Assembly (NCBI GenBank): GCA_019914995.1
Contig: CM034126.1
Span: 3,415,001 to 3,479,000, forward strand
DNA length: 64,000 nt
Origin: Acanthochlamys bracteata
Lineage: Eukaryota; Streptophyta; Magnoliopsida; Pandanales; Velloziaceae
Direction: 5' to 3'
The notes beneath the pieces are model-generated. The model saw only the letters and a list, made by a program, of their open reading frames with translations, did not search any database and was not told the DNA's origin. The stretch's first letter is position 1. Each line of letters begins with the position of its first letter. Both the position numbers and the translations under genes were made by a program. Shown one piece after another: positions 22,990-33,378 of this stretch.

Positions 22990-24597
22990 TGAGATAAACA
23001 CCTCCTGAGTTTCGTCCGAGTTCGATATGCTGCAGTCAATCATCGAAGATATCGACTGTTTGACAAAATAAACAAATCATCTGATCTATAGACTTTGCTC
23101 GCATTGAGTAATGTATAATAAGCAGTTGTATGGGCTCCCTCTTAATCTATGGATCAATAAAAATGCTTGTGCTATGTATTGTGGCATGCAGTCCTGATGA
23201 AGTAGTCTTCTATTGAAATTTGAATTAACTTGTTTCATCCATCGTTACAAGAAATTTAAAGGTCGTATAACCCTTTTCTGCTAGATAACCTTCATGGACA
23301 ACTTGACACAGCTAGCTCAAGGGCAGAGGTCTCGAACTGCCCAACGCTGTGGTTAGTACAAGTTATATAATTAATGGGTAGACCGACATATATGGCCAAT
23401 ACATAGATCATATCAAATCTTAACCGCTCATCTCCTGTATCACAAAGCAAGATTCACTTGATGTATAGACCCAGTACGTGGGATAACTTCTTGGAATAGT
23501 ACTCTCACAAGGCTTAGATATCTCGTATAGTTACCTTTGCGTTGTATAAGTCCTCGAAAAAGAATCTTTACATTGTGTGGAGGCTACACTGAACGGAGAG
23601 GATTTCTATTTAACTTTGTAGGTCCATGAATTATTGTGGCGAACTGTTCCTGGTTCATAGGCCTGTAAATTAAAATCCTAACCAGGTTCCAGAAAAAATC
23701 CTTTCACTAGAAGCACATCTTATTCCCAAATATGTGGTCGTGTGTGGCGAGCGAGTAGTGCACATCACGCTTCTTTGATGGTCCCGAACAGAGAGGCCCC
23801 AATGCTCGACGCATGATTTTCTTGTCTTTAGAACCAAAGTTTGAGACACCAGTAGAAGAAACAAGAGAAACGAAAAAGCTGCCGACAGCCCATGCCCTTA
23901 AATTTTTTCCCTTCAGACGTGGTGTAGTTACCAGCGTTATAGTTTTCACAAATCAAATAGTGAATGAATTCATAAAGATATGTTTGTGGCCTTCAATTTT
24001 TATACCAGACATACACCAGAGATACGGTAAAGAAAAATTGAAATAGTGTTGTTTAATAGCACTTTAAATCCAATAACTTCAAAAAACAGAAAAGGACTGA
24101 TTATGACTACTGTTTACCTTCTGAGATACTCCTGCTACTTCACTGGCTAGCTAGCAGTTAATGTCAAGGTTCTTAACTTCAAGGTTAAGAAAATTATAAA
24201 TAGTTAAGTGTATCTATCCATTTGATCAAAATTTATTTATTTAAATATATTTTGAATTTATTTTTTAAATATAATTAAATAAACTTTGTATTTCATTTTT
24301 AATTGAAATCTTGCTTATTTTCAAATCTTTTTTTAATTTATATTTAAAAACTCATCTTTATAAATTTATCAACTAAAAGTCTAAAACCCGCCTTTGGTTG
24401 AATTTCAGATGGATAGTATGGCATGAGAGGCAAGTGTGCATCACGTGAAGCTGCAACTTAACTACTGTGCAATGCATGCTTGTTCTCTTTGTTCACAATT
24501 TTCTCACGGAAGTTGCTGATCGTTTGTTTCCTCTCTACAAACTCAAGAACATAGAGAAGAGAGGAAAAACATAATCCCTGCATCAAGTTCTCTATAT
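22990..24597. other. Intergenic region between defensin 1 and a defensin relic
   Basis: The first 200 bases are probably defensin 3' UTR, with an AATAAA-like signal at about 23155. Short open frames at 23670-24046 overlap on both strands with no domain or splice support. Nothing else recognised. Confidence 0.5.
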
Positions 24598-24690
24598 ATG
24601 GCATCCATGAAGAAAGCTTTTCGTTCTTCCTGCTCGTCTCTGCTCTTCATCTCATGCTCTCTATCTCTCTCTTCGCTAACGCATTGAAAA
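24598..24690 (+). pseudogene. Relic of a defensin signal-peptide exon
   Basis: Begins ATG with MASMKKAF, nearly identical to the starts of the intact defensins (MTSMRKAS, MASMKFTF, MAPMKKAS). After codon 8 the expected hydrophobic run continues only if the frame is changed (FFLLVSAL). No exon with eight Cys follows in the next kilobase on this strand. A TATATATA-like stretch lies immediately before the ATG. Best read as a truncated, frameshifted duplicate. Confidence 0.55.
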
Positions 24691-25106
24691 GAATATCGGA
24701 TAAGTTAATCTACGGAACAAGAGATTATCATCAAGAACTTGACCCATATATTGTAGATCTCAACGTTTATATACACAGTGTCATGATACAATTTTCTATC
24801 ATGAATTGATAAAATCATGCAAGCTTGCAAGTTCCACAAGACAGATCAAAGGGAAATAGACCCAAAACCACCATCTCTTTAATTTATTGATTAACATCAC
24901 GTAACGTACAAGGTTCTAGAGAACAAAATAATTCTCAAGACCAAGTGATACAGTCTCCAAGTTCAACCTATTTTATTCTCCAAATACATCACAACTAGCT
25001 ATAAGTAGCACATACACAATGAACGTACAACCGCAACCTGAGAAAGTTTCTGCTAGTTATATAACAGTAACTAAGAGAGGGTGGTTATACATGGGCTTCA
25101 CTGCAT

Positions 25107-25499
25107 TCAACAAGCTGTGCATATGCAGCGACGACGGAGTCCGTGGCAGTCGCCGGAAATATAGCCTTCAGATAGGCACGAGCCATAGCAATTCCTGTCG
25201 CTGACGCAGACCCCGACGAACTTTTTGCTCGGGACTTTGCACTTCTTACCGAACAGCCCCTCCACTCCAACCATTTGCTCTGCATATGAATTAAACACTG
25301 AGATAAATTAATTTCTAACATTATTACAACAAAATCTTGCATGCAAAAAATGGTTACATTTACTACTAATAATATTTGGATTGTTCAACATGCAAGCGAG
25401 CAGATAACAACTAAAAATCTCAAGCAGAGAGTGACCTGAGGAGACGAAGAGGAGGGCTACCAGCAAGAAAACCATGAAGGTGAACTTCATTGAAGCCAT
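25107..25499 (-). CDS. Plant defensin precursor 2
   Basis: Secreted plant defensin, 78 residues. Exon 1 is 25499-25436 and exon 2 is 25279-25107, joined in frame (G|AG) by a phase-1 GT-AG intron as in the other copies. Signal peptide: MKFTFMVFLLVALLFVSS. The mature peptide is Lys-rich at its start (FGKKCKVPSKKF) and has eight Cys with CYGSC as the alpha-core, GDC as the GXC motif, and the ending CICTAC. I chose the Met at 25499 because it aligns with MASM/MTSM of its paralogs; an in-frame Met at 25520 would add seven residues. It is the most diverged of the three local copies, for example ending TAC rather than RPC. Confidence 0.92.
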
Positions 25500-25610
25500 T
25501 TGTTGAATGAATAGTGCCACTAGACTACTGCTACTAGCTTGGTGTTCAAACTCTAGCAGCAGAAAGGAAATGGTAAGCGACTTGAGAATAACATAACCAT
25601 TGCGTGTGGT

Positions 25611-25618
25611 TATTTATA
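25611..25618 (-). promoter_or_regulatory. TATA box of defensin gene 2
   Basis: TATAAATA on the minus strand, 112 bases upstream of the start codon at 25499. Confidence 0.55.
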
Positions 25619-25619
25619 A

Positions 25620-27327
25620 TCAGAGAAAGAGGTAGTGGTTTGTCTAGCGACTAGCTTAGTCATACAAGTCGACAAGCAAGGACTGCCACTTGTCACTCAC
25701 CTTGGAACCACCTGCTGATTTCCGAGAAAGCAAATTCTGGCATTTAATAATTAATTTTAATTTTGAGAGAACAAGTAAAATTGGATTTTCAGGACACGCG
25801 ATGTCGGCTGCTAGTATGACTCGTATGGAAAAATTAAGAAAAAATCTATCTTTTCATCCTGTCAACTTCATTGAGGAGATATTTGCTGCCTGTACAGTGT
25901 CGGGGCTGCTACTCTAGCTAGCTGCAGTAGCGCATAAATGACTTTAATTTCTATAATTTTAGTTTAATTTTAATATTAATATCTTGTATAAGATTTATAG
26001 GTATAAATTATTTATATAAATTTTATTATTAGTTATTATTTATATTTTTGAAAAATTTATTTTAGAAAAGTTATTTTTAAAATTTTTTAAAATATAGACT
26101 CAAATATAAGCTTCAAACTTTTGTATATTACAACATTTTTAATATCTAAACAAAATTAAATATAAAAGTATGATAGAAATGATTCTATATTAAATTATTT
26201 TGGTCCTAAATTATAAATTAGTATAACTAATCGTGATTATTATAATTTTTGTAACTCTCCAAAATACCAAAGAACGCAACCTTATTTGCATGCAGAGGTA
26301 GCTGCTAACTTGCTTGACGTTTGTCAGTGTTTTATGCTTTAATCTTGTTGACTAACTATTGTTAACTCATCCTAATACTAAATTAGATAAATTAACTAGG
26401 GAGAAGAGAGAGTTACGGCTAATTCTTATAACTCTGTTTTCTCCAAAGCACAATTTAATTTACAAAAAGTTTATAGTTGGTGTGAATAATGAACGATGAA
26501 AATAATAGTTTGGAAAAGTGTTGCTGAATAAAACTTTACGACACATTAAATGTTCTATTCAAAGTTCACCCGACCATATAATTTAATTTAAAATCAAAAT
26601 CTAATTGATTTTATTCATCGAGTGAAACACTAGTAAGTTTGGAAAGAAAAAGTTTCTCAAACTTTGTTATCGTTGTTGAAGTTAGGATATATTCTTTTCA
26701 TCTTTAAATTCATTTCTTTACATTAAAAATTACTTTCAAATTTTAATTCATTTCAACTTACAAAAATATGAAAAGTTTTTTCTAATTCATCTTTTTTACA
26801 AAATATGAAACTAAATTTATTTCTAATACTACTATTTATAGTCATTTTTTAATAATATAGTTGAAATATTTTGATTTTTGTTAAACGAACACTCTTAGGG
26901 GCATTTGAAATTGTTTATGAAATAAAATTTTTCTGAAATAGAAATATTCTTGTCTTTTTTGAAAACGAGTTCTATTTTTTTTACTTCTAAAAAAATAATA
27001 AAAATATGTAATAAAAAGATCTCATTACGTAAAATTTTTTTATATTTTTTAAATTTCTAAATAAATTTTATAATACTTATAAAATATATATTAAAAAATG
27101 TGAAATGAAAAAAAATTGAAAAGAATTTATGAAACACAACGGCAAACACGCTCTTAAAGTTCAAACTCATGAGTTTTTTTTTTATTCAAGATAGTGATTT
27201 TGTTCAAACAAATATTGATTGCGTAGTGTGATCGAACAGAAACAACAAAAAAGTTTCTTCTATTAATTTTTTTTCAAAAAAGAGAAAGCATACAATGTGA
27301 TATGACTAGTAGCACACCGCACTTAAA
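25620..27327. other. AT-rich intergenic region
   Basis: No gene found. It contains the MITE at 26898-27153 and generic AT-rich sequence. Confidence 0.6.
26898..27153. mobile_element. MITE, TTA target duplication (family copy 2)
   Basis: 256 bases, starting GGGGCATTTG and ending CAAACACGCTC, flanked by TTA (26895-26897 and 27154-27156). Internally shares AATAATAAAAATATG, AATAAAAAGATCTCA and AAAATGTGAAATGAA phrases with the copies at 39561-39820 and about 45428-45677. Non-coding; mobilised in trans if at all. Confidence 0.65.
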
Positions 27328-29432
27328 AGGCGTGTTTGAAGTTGGTGAAACTCCACTTACTTCCGTCAGAATTGGAGTTCCACCAACTTCTTATGTTTCA
27401 AATACATATGGAATTGGCGTAACTCTACTTCAATAATACTGTAGCAAAAATCTCCACTTCCCCAATCTTTCACACTTCCCGAACTGCATTTACTTTTTTG
27501 CTTTTCTCTTCTTGCAGCTTCTTTCATATCTCCGGTTGCTTCTTCTCTCCGTTTTCTCTTCCTTTTCCGGCTGCCTATTCTCCCCCTTCTTCCTCTTCTC
27601 GGTTCTCTCTTTTTTTTGGGTGCTTTTCTTCTCTTCCTCTTTCCAGTTCTCTTTCTTTCCGGTTGCTTCTCTCCTCTTCATTTTTCCGGTTCTTCTTTTC
27701 CAATTTTCAGCTGCATCTTCTTCGTCCAATTTTTTTTTCTCTCAATATTTTGCTTCAGATCAAAACTCCTTTGCTATTGAAAAGGGTTTTTTTGTTTTAA
27801 TCGTTACAAGACCGATCCTTTGATTCAGATGTAGCTGTCGGGAGGTAATATCGCTTAAGAATTTTTCTTTTATAGTATACGGTTACTTGTAAAAAATATG
27901 TTGATTTATTTCGAAACATGCATGCACTTCTATTTCTGTCAGATCTATGATCTTCAAGCCTTCTGAGATAATATAGAGATGACTAGATATTAGAAGTATT
28001 GAATTTGCTTAGTTGATCATGTTTGTAAGAATTGATGTGATTTTTTGAATTTGGTGGATATTTTGGGTGCATTTCAGTAGTTTATTAGTTTGTTGGGCAA
28101 GTCAGTGAAAGAATGATGTGTTAAGTTGAGATGCTGTAACTGAAGGTCAGCAACAGTCTTTCCTGTTGGTGTTTTTAGTGCCGTAACTCCTGAAAGTGGC
28201 CAGCAAAATCATCATTCGGAAAATGATATCACTGATAACATAGAAGAGCATTCACAACCATCTTCGAGTACTTGTCCTGGTATACTGCCTTTTCCATACC
28301 CTTCATTTATTACTAATGTCAAGAAAAAAGGTAAACGTAGACATGTCAACGAATCATCTTTATTAGCTTTGATTGCTGGGGTCAATAGAATGGCTGATGC
28401 AATTAGTGCAGCTCTGAATAAAGATTACGACAAAGCTATTTTTGATGCTCTTCAGAAGTTAAAAGGAGATTTTATTGACAATCAAATTGAGCAAGCGTTT
28501 GAGCATTTAATGCGAGATGACATCAAGGCTCGAATGTTTCTTGCAAGAGATGATGAGTCACGAAGAAGTTGGATGACATATTTTGTGGCTACTGAATAGA
28601 AACCTAAATGTTAAGTTTGTGTTATGTTTTTTGTAAATGTATGTTATGTGAAATGTGTTATTTTGAGGTAGAAGATATGAAACGTTAGTGTAATATCATC
28701 TGATATATTTTGTGGCATATAATATTGTAATGCGAATTATAATATTTGTGTTTAAAATTATTATATATTTTGTGGTATGTATATTGTAATATAATTATAA
28801 TATAAATATGATATATTATGTGGTATGTCAAATTATAATGTCAATTCTGATGTTAGTTTTAGACATGTGTAATATATTTTTTAGCAATGAGTATTGATGA
28901 TATTACGTAATATAAGTTTGATATACTTTATGGCATTTAATATTATATTGCTAATTTTTTTATTTGGTTATATTTTGTTATAAATCATACTTATAAATTT
29001 GCTATTTGTATTATTATTATTATTAAAAATTATATATTTAAATAATAAATTTAGTATACAATATATAAGTATTTTATTAATTGAGTAGGTTATACAATTA
29101 TTAAATTTTATATAGGGTGTATGATTAAATTTTTTCTAAAAAATAATTAGCTAGATTTATTATTTTTATTGTTTTTATTTATAATATTATATCACTTTTA
29201 ATTTAATTTAGTTTTATTTTCAAATGCAATTGAAACATATAAAATTAAACTTTATTTTCAACTCACTTTCAAAAGTAATTGAAACACAAAATCTGAACTC
29301 CACTTTCAATCCATTTCCAAAATCAATTGAAACACAAAAACTGAACTACACTTCCAACTCATTTTTCAAAAAACTCCATTTTTCACTTTTCACTTTCACG
29401 AAGCTCAGTTACGGACAATTTGAAACATGCCC
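27328..29432 (+). mobile_element. Harbinger-like DNA element with imperfect terminal inverted repeats
   Basis: The ends GGCGTGTTTGAA (27329-27340) and TTGAAACATGCC (29420-29431) are inverted repeats matching at 10 of 12 positions, with AAA on both outer flanks (27325-27327; 29433-29435). A family resemblance to the GGGxxTGTTTG termini of PIF/Harbinger elements, together with an enclosed MYB/SANT-protein tail (28144-28599), supports the class. No DDE transposase remains, so it is non-autonomous. The boundaries are approximate because the ends are diverged. Confidence 0.5.
28144..28599 (+). CDS. C-terminal exon of a MYB/SANT-like (Harbinger ORF1-type) protein, partial
   Basis: Open from just after a TGA at 28141 to the stop at 28597-28599. 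An acceptor-like TCAG lies at about 28147-28150, so this looks like a last exon. The readable part has a Ser/Pro-rich linker, a basic patch (KKKGKRRHVN) and a helical tail with DNQIEQAFEHLMRDD and KARMFLARDDESRRSW, typical of the C terminus of plant MYB/SANT-like proteins that accompany PIF/Harbinger transposases. No MYB domain is found upstream; 27480-27830 is a pyrimidine-rich leader-like stretch. It may be a remnant of the element's accessory gene or a captured fragment. Confidence 0.5.
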   Translation, partial: RSATVFPVGVFSAVTPESGQQNHHSENDITDNIEEHSQPSSSTCPGILPFPYPSFITNVKKKGKRRHVNESSLLALIAGVNRMADAISAALNKDYDKAIFDALQKLKGDFIDNQIEQAFEHLMRDDIKARMFLARDDESRRSWMTYFVATE

Positions 29433-30620
29433 AAAGCATCTCTGGTTAACAATGTGAACCAGTTAGGAACTAGCTTAGTTAAATCCAGCTAAAACAGCTA
29501 GCTCTACAATCATCACAAAACCTTAACTTCATGAATAACATAATATTTTGTGCTAACTAGTTATATTGGAGAAAGTAGTCATTTCTTTAGGGTAACAACC
29601 AAAAGGGAACTTCCACTATTACATACATAACATAAATAATCAACACACACGAAGCAGAGTTTTATATCCAAAGCTAGGGTTCTTTCTTGTTTTTTTTTTT
29701 GACAGAGCCGAAGCAGCTAGTACAAAGTCCTTGTGCATCATATTTTCCTATATATTTATCATTCTTTTCTTTTTACAGTTGGGATAAGATGCGACTGATG
29801 ATATTCCGCATTCCATTTATGATCGAGACGTCTTGCAAGCAATCAATCTATTAAACCTATTCTATGTTAATTATATTGGACTTTGTTGATTTAGTGGAAC
29901 GTCTATTAGAATGTTTGCGTGCAGTATTGCTAGGGTGCAAAACGTGCAGGATGGTTGTCGTTTATCCGCATCCGGGCACACCTGGTTCCTCCCAGGGCAC
30001 TTATGGCATCCGCAACGTTCGCCTCAGAGCTACCATTGGCATCCACTGCCACGACAACGAAATCACGTCCCAGTGCGTTCAAGACTTTTCCTCTCGCCCA
30101 ATAAGGTCCTGGCACTCGCTCCTAACTCTTGCCACGACTACTAGCTGCCACCAGCCAACCACCCGGCATGCAGCTCTTCTTTTTGACAATGTCTTAATGT
30201 GTGTTGGCGCCATGAAGGCTTATTGGCTCCTACTCACTTCCGTCCTATTTGTAGAAACGCATATGTATAGCAGCAACTTATGTAAATTAAATCCTGATTG
30301 TTCTATGGTTAGCTTCCTCTAAACAGAATCTGCTCTGTTTTCCTCGCTACCAGCTACACCTCCTAAAACAAACAAGATGTCCCAACGACGCCCACCCCTT
30401 TTATTCGTTCAGTACAACATGAAATTCCTCAAACAAACACAAAAGATATTACATGTAGATCAACATATATTATACATGTAAAGACCAACTAGTCTTTACG
30501 CCTTTTTTTTCTTTTATTAACAAAACCAACACTGGTGATCAGCAAGAGCAAGCGAATTAGTACCTAGTAGTCTTTAGGGGACGACTTTAGAAAGTTACAG
30601 GTACGTATTAATTAGCTAGC
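29433..30620. other. Intergenic region with a GC-richer island
   Basis: Between 29930 and 30230 GC content rises sharply compared with its surroundings and frames stay open on both strands (152 codons on plus from 29864; 61 on minus). None shows a domain or splice context I recognise. It may be a decayed coding exon or captured sequence. Elsewhere nothing is seen. Confidence 0.4.
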
Positions 30621-30972
30621 TCAACAAGGCCTCTTGCACAAGCAGCGGCGGCGGAAGCCGTGGCAGTCACCATCAGGGAATCCCTCGGATGCGCAAACGC
30701 TGCGGCAGTTGCTGTCCCGAGAACAAGGTCCTCTATACAATCTGCTAGGGGCAGTGCACGTATTTGCTTCCACTCCTTTCATCTCCTCTGTATTCATATA
30801 ATTAGATTAATTAGCAACTGTTAAAATTTATCTCTATAACTCTATTATGATAATAATAATAACAATTAGAACTTGTAGCTAATAAGATAGAAAACAAAAC
30901 ACCTGAGGAGATGAAGAGAAGGGAAACCAGGAGGAGGGACAACAATATTGAAGCCTTCTTCATGGGTGCCAT
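30621..30972 (-). CDS. Plant defensin precursor 3
   Basis: Secreted plant defensin of 78 residues encoded by two short exons, 30972-30903 and 30787-30621, joined G|AG by a phase-1 intron of 115 bases. Signal peptide MKKASILLSLLLVSLLFISS; then EEMKGVEA, matching the EEMARVEG spacer of defensin 1. The mature part has eight Cys, alpha-core CRSVC, GXC motif GDC and ending CLCKRPC, again without a propeptide. The mature region is closest to defensin 1 (both have GFPDG/RFPDG and HGFRRRC/QGFRRRC motifs), although it is on the opposite strand. Family knowledge predicts an apoplastic antifungal role. Confidence 0.92.
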
Positions 30973-31047
30973 ACTGCAGAATAAACAGTCAGCTACTTAT
31001 ATTTCTGAATGCAGCTTAACTATAGATTGAGCTTGAGGCAAGCACTA

Positions 31048-31055
31048 AATTTATA
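31048..31055 (-). promoter_or_regulatory. TATA box of defensin gene 3
   Basis: TATAAATT on the minus strand, 77 bases upstream of the start at 30972, in an otherwise promoter-like position. Confidence 0.5.
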
Positions 31056-31059
31056 AACC

Positions 31060-33378
31060 AAGAGGAAGCCTAGATGTTGCAATGAGATTCTAGTGACTTG
31101 TATCATGTCAACGCAGCTGGCAACCAAAGATCCTGTCACGGTCTCAAAAGTAAATAAATATGTTCTTTTTAACTATCTCAAACAAAATCTTCAAGAAAGT
31201 AGATTGGCACTTTTCTTATTTTTGTCGGTAAAGTAATGGAAGTGCTTGTACTTTGTAAGATTCGATCCATTTCCGACAACTGGTGTCCAAACGTCAATAC
31301 ACATTATTAGAGATATTTGACGTTGTTTATCATCTCTTTATTGGTTTACTTTTACTTTAATTTTATCTATATTTTAAATAATTTTAGAATATTTTAATAA
31401 TTTATTTTAATTAAAAAACATAAAAAATTAACCTAATAAAATTTTATATTTTCTAGTAAAAAAATAAGATTATCTTAAAAAATTTTAAACTACTTTTATT
31501 CTAAAATAATATTTTTTCAATAGGTATTTTTAAACACTTTATCATTATGTTTTTCAAACTCATTTTTAATACAAAATAAATAAAAATTTTAAATTAAATT
31601 CTTTTATCAAATTTTTTATTTCAAAATTATTTTAAAACTTACTATTAATACAAAATTTTATATAAAAATTTTTTTAAAAAAATTGAATTATCACAAAATA
31701 AACACACCATAATGACACGTGTCCCACCACTTTGCTCTTCAAAATTCTAACCGATAAATTCTTTTTTAAAGTGCAGTACTGCAACTGCAATAGTGAAATC
31801 TATACTCTGTTGTTTTTGTTATGATCGGTTTTGTTTTTCTAACTAGTAAAGGTATGAGCAGCAATGTGAACATCATTGTAGTTAAAGCTGTTTTTTTGCC
31901 GAAGGCCTTTTTGCTTTAAAAAGGATCTAGTCTTAATTATTCGGCCCCATTCGTTAGGTCCCAATCCGTCCACAAGCACATGAGCCAGCGCAAGCCATTA
32001 TATGCACTAAATTTAGGACATGTTAATTATATGATAAAATATCTTTATAAAATAAATTTCGCCGAAAGTGGCGAAGTAGAGTTAAATAAATAAAGTTCGC
32101 AATGAATGAAGGAAATGAAATCTCGAAAAAAATAAAATTCAGTATAAAAGTAAAACTAAAATTTGAAATAATAACTAATACAAATATAACGAGGTAGAGT
32201 TCACACGTAATCAAAACTATGCCCTTAACATATAATCGGTTTGTTTGATTCTGTTGAAGTTCATGCAGATATAGTCAGACTCCTCTAGGCCCGTCTTCAG
32301 GTTGCGGCCCTTTCGGTCTCCAAAAAAGCCTAAAAGGTTTCGTCATATTTGGGCCTCCATGCGATAGTTTGCACTCTTCATAAGTCAGATGACTTCGCAC
32401 AACTTCCGTCTGGCTTATGATTTACTATGGCGCCATAGATCAAACCTTGAGGTAACCATAGCTATAACTGTCTATGTGACATTTTCAAAACTCACCTTCA
32501 ATAAACTGAAACACACTCCTAGCGTGTGTTCTTTTTACGGTGATATTTTTGAAAAATGATTTTAAAAAAAAGTGAGATGTAAAAGACGAGTGATTAAAAG
32601 TAAACTATTATATTAGAAAGCGATTTTTTAATAAAAAAATTACTTTTATAGTGAAAGGAATCGCAATCTTAATGTAGAACAAAAGCTGCAGAACCGATAA
32701 TTTGGAATAATAATTACTACGACCTATTTCTTCGTACTTACGGAAATCTCTTCAAGAACTGAGCGGAAAGTTGTACTTCCGATTTTTATTATTGGTCTCA
32801 CAAACTGCTAAAGAGCACCTCGATCATTAAGTTAGTTTTTTTCAAAAATTCTTACCAAATAGTCAATAAAATTGAAAATCTTCAGGTTATACAATTTAGT
32901 GCTGCTTTCAATGCATCAACTTTTCCCTGCAACAGATCAGTACCTCTCCTCATACAATGCATATTCCATGATTCATTTGTAAATGTCAGCAATAGTGAAG
33001 CCATTACTACGAAGATTGACCTTAACTTATATATGGGTTCACCTGCATTACTTATTCAAGTTCACACTACAGACTAAAAATAAATGTTTGATCATGCTAC
33101 CATTTCAGTGATAGAATATACCAGAGTGGCGCAAAATCTTTGAACTAGAACAAAATTTCTTTTGATGCATGAAGTATTCAGTAACGTATATCCCTTGAAC
33201 ATCTAAGACTTGTGCCTTCCTGTTGTTGTCTTACTGTAATTCAGAAGCTATAATAACTCTCCCGGAAGGTGCATCTAAAAATCAACTATCTTACAAAACT
33301 TGCTCATATAAGCAGAAGTTTCTGTCAGAAGAAGCAAGCTTTGTTGCTTACAAGTTTACTGCTATGTCAAACATATGA
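31060..33378. other. AT-rich intergenic region
   Basis: No gene found. Stretches at 31320-31710 and 32500-32670 are inverted-repeat-like AT-rich sequence similar in style to the MITEs elsewhere in the window, but I could not fix their ends. The last few hundred bases are probably the 3' UTR of the PPR gene. Confidence 0.5.

Noticed and set aside
23670..24046. Overlapping frames on both strands
   Set aside because: No domain, no splice sites joining to neighbours, no promoter signals.
27490..27729. 79-codon Lys/Glu-rich frame on the minus strand
   Set aside because: It is the complement of a CT-rich leader-like stretch; composition alone explains it.
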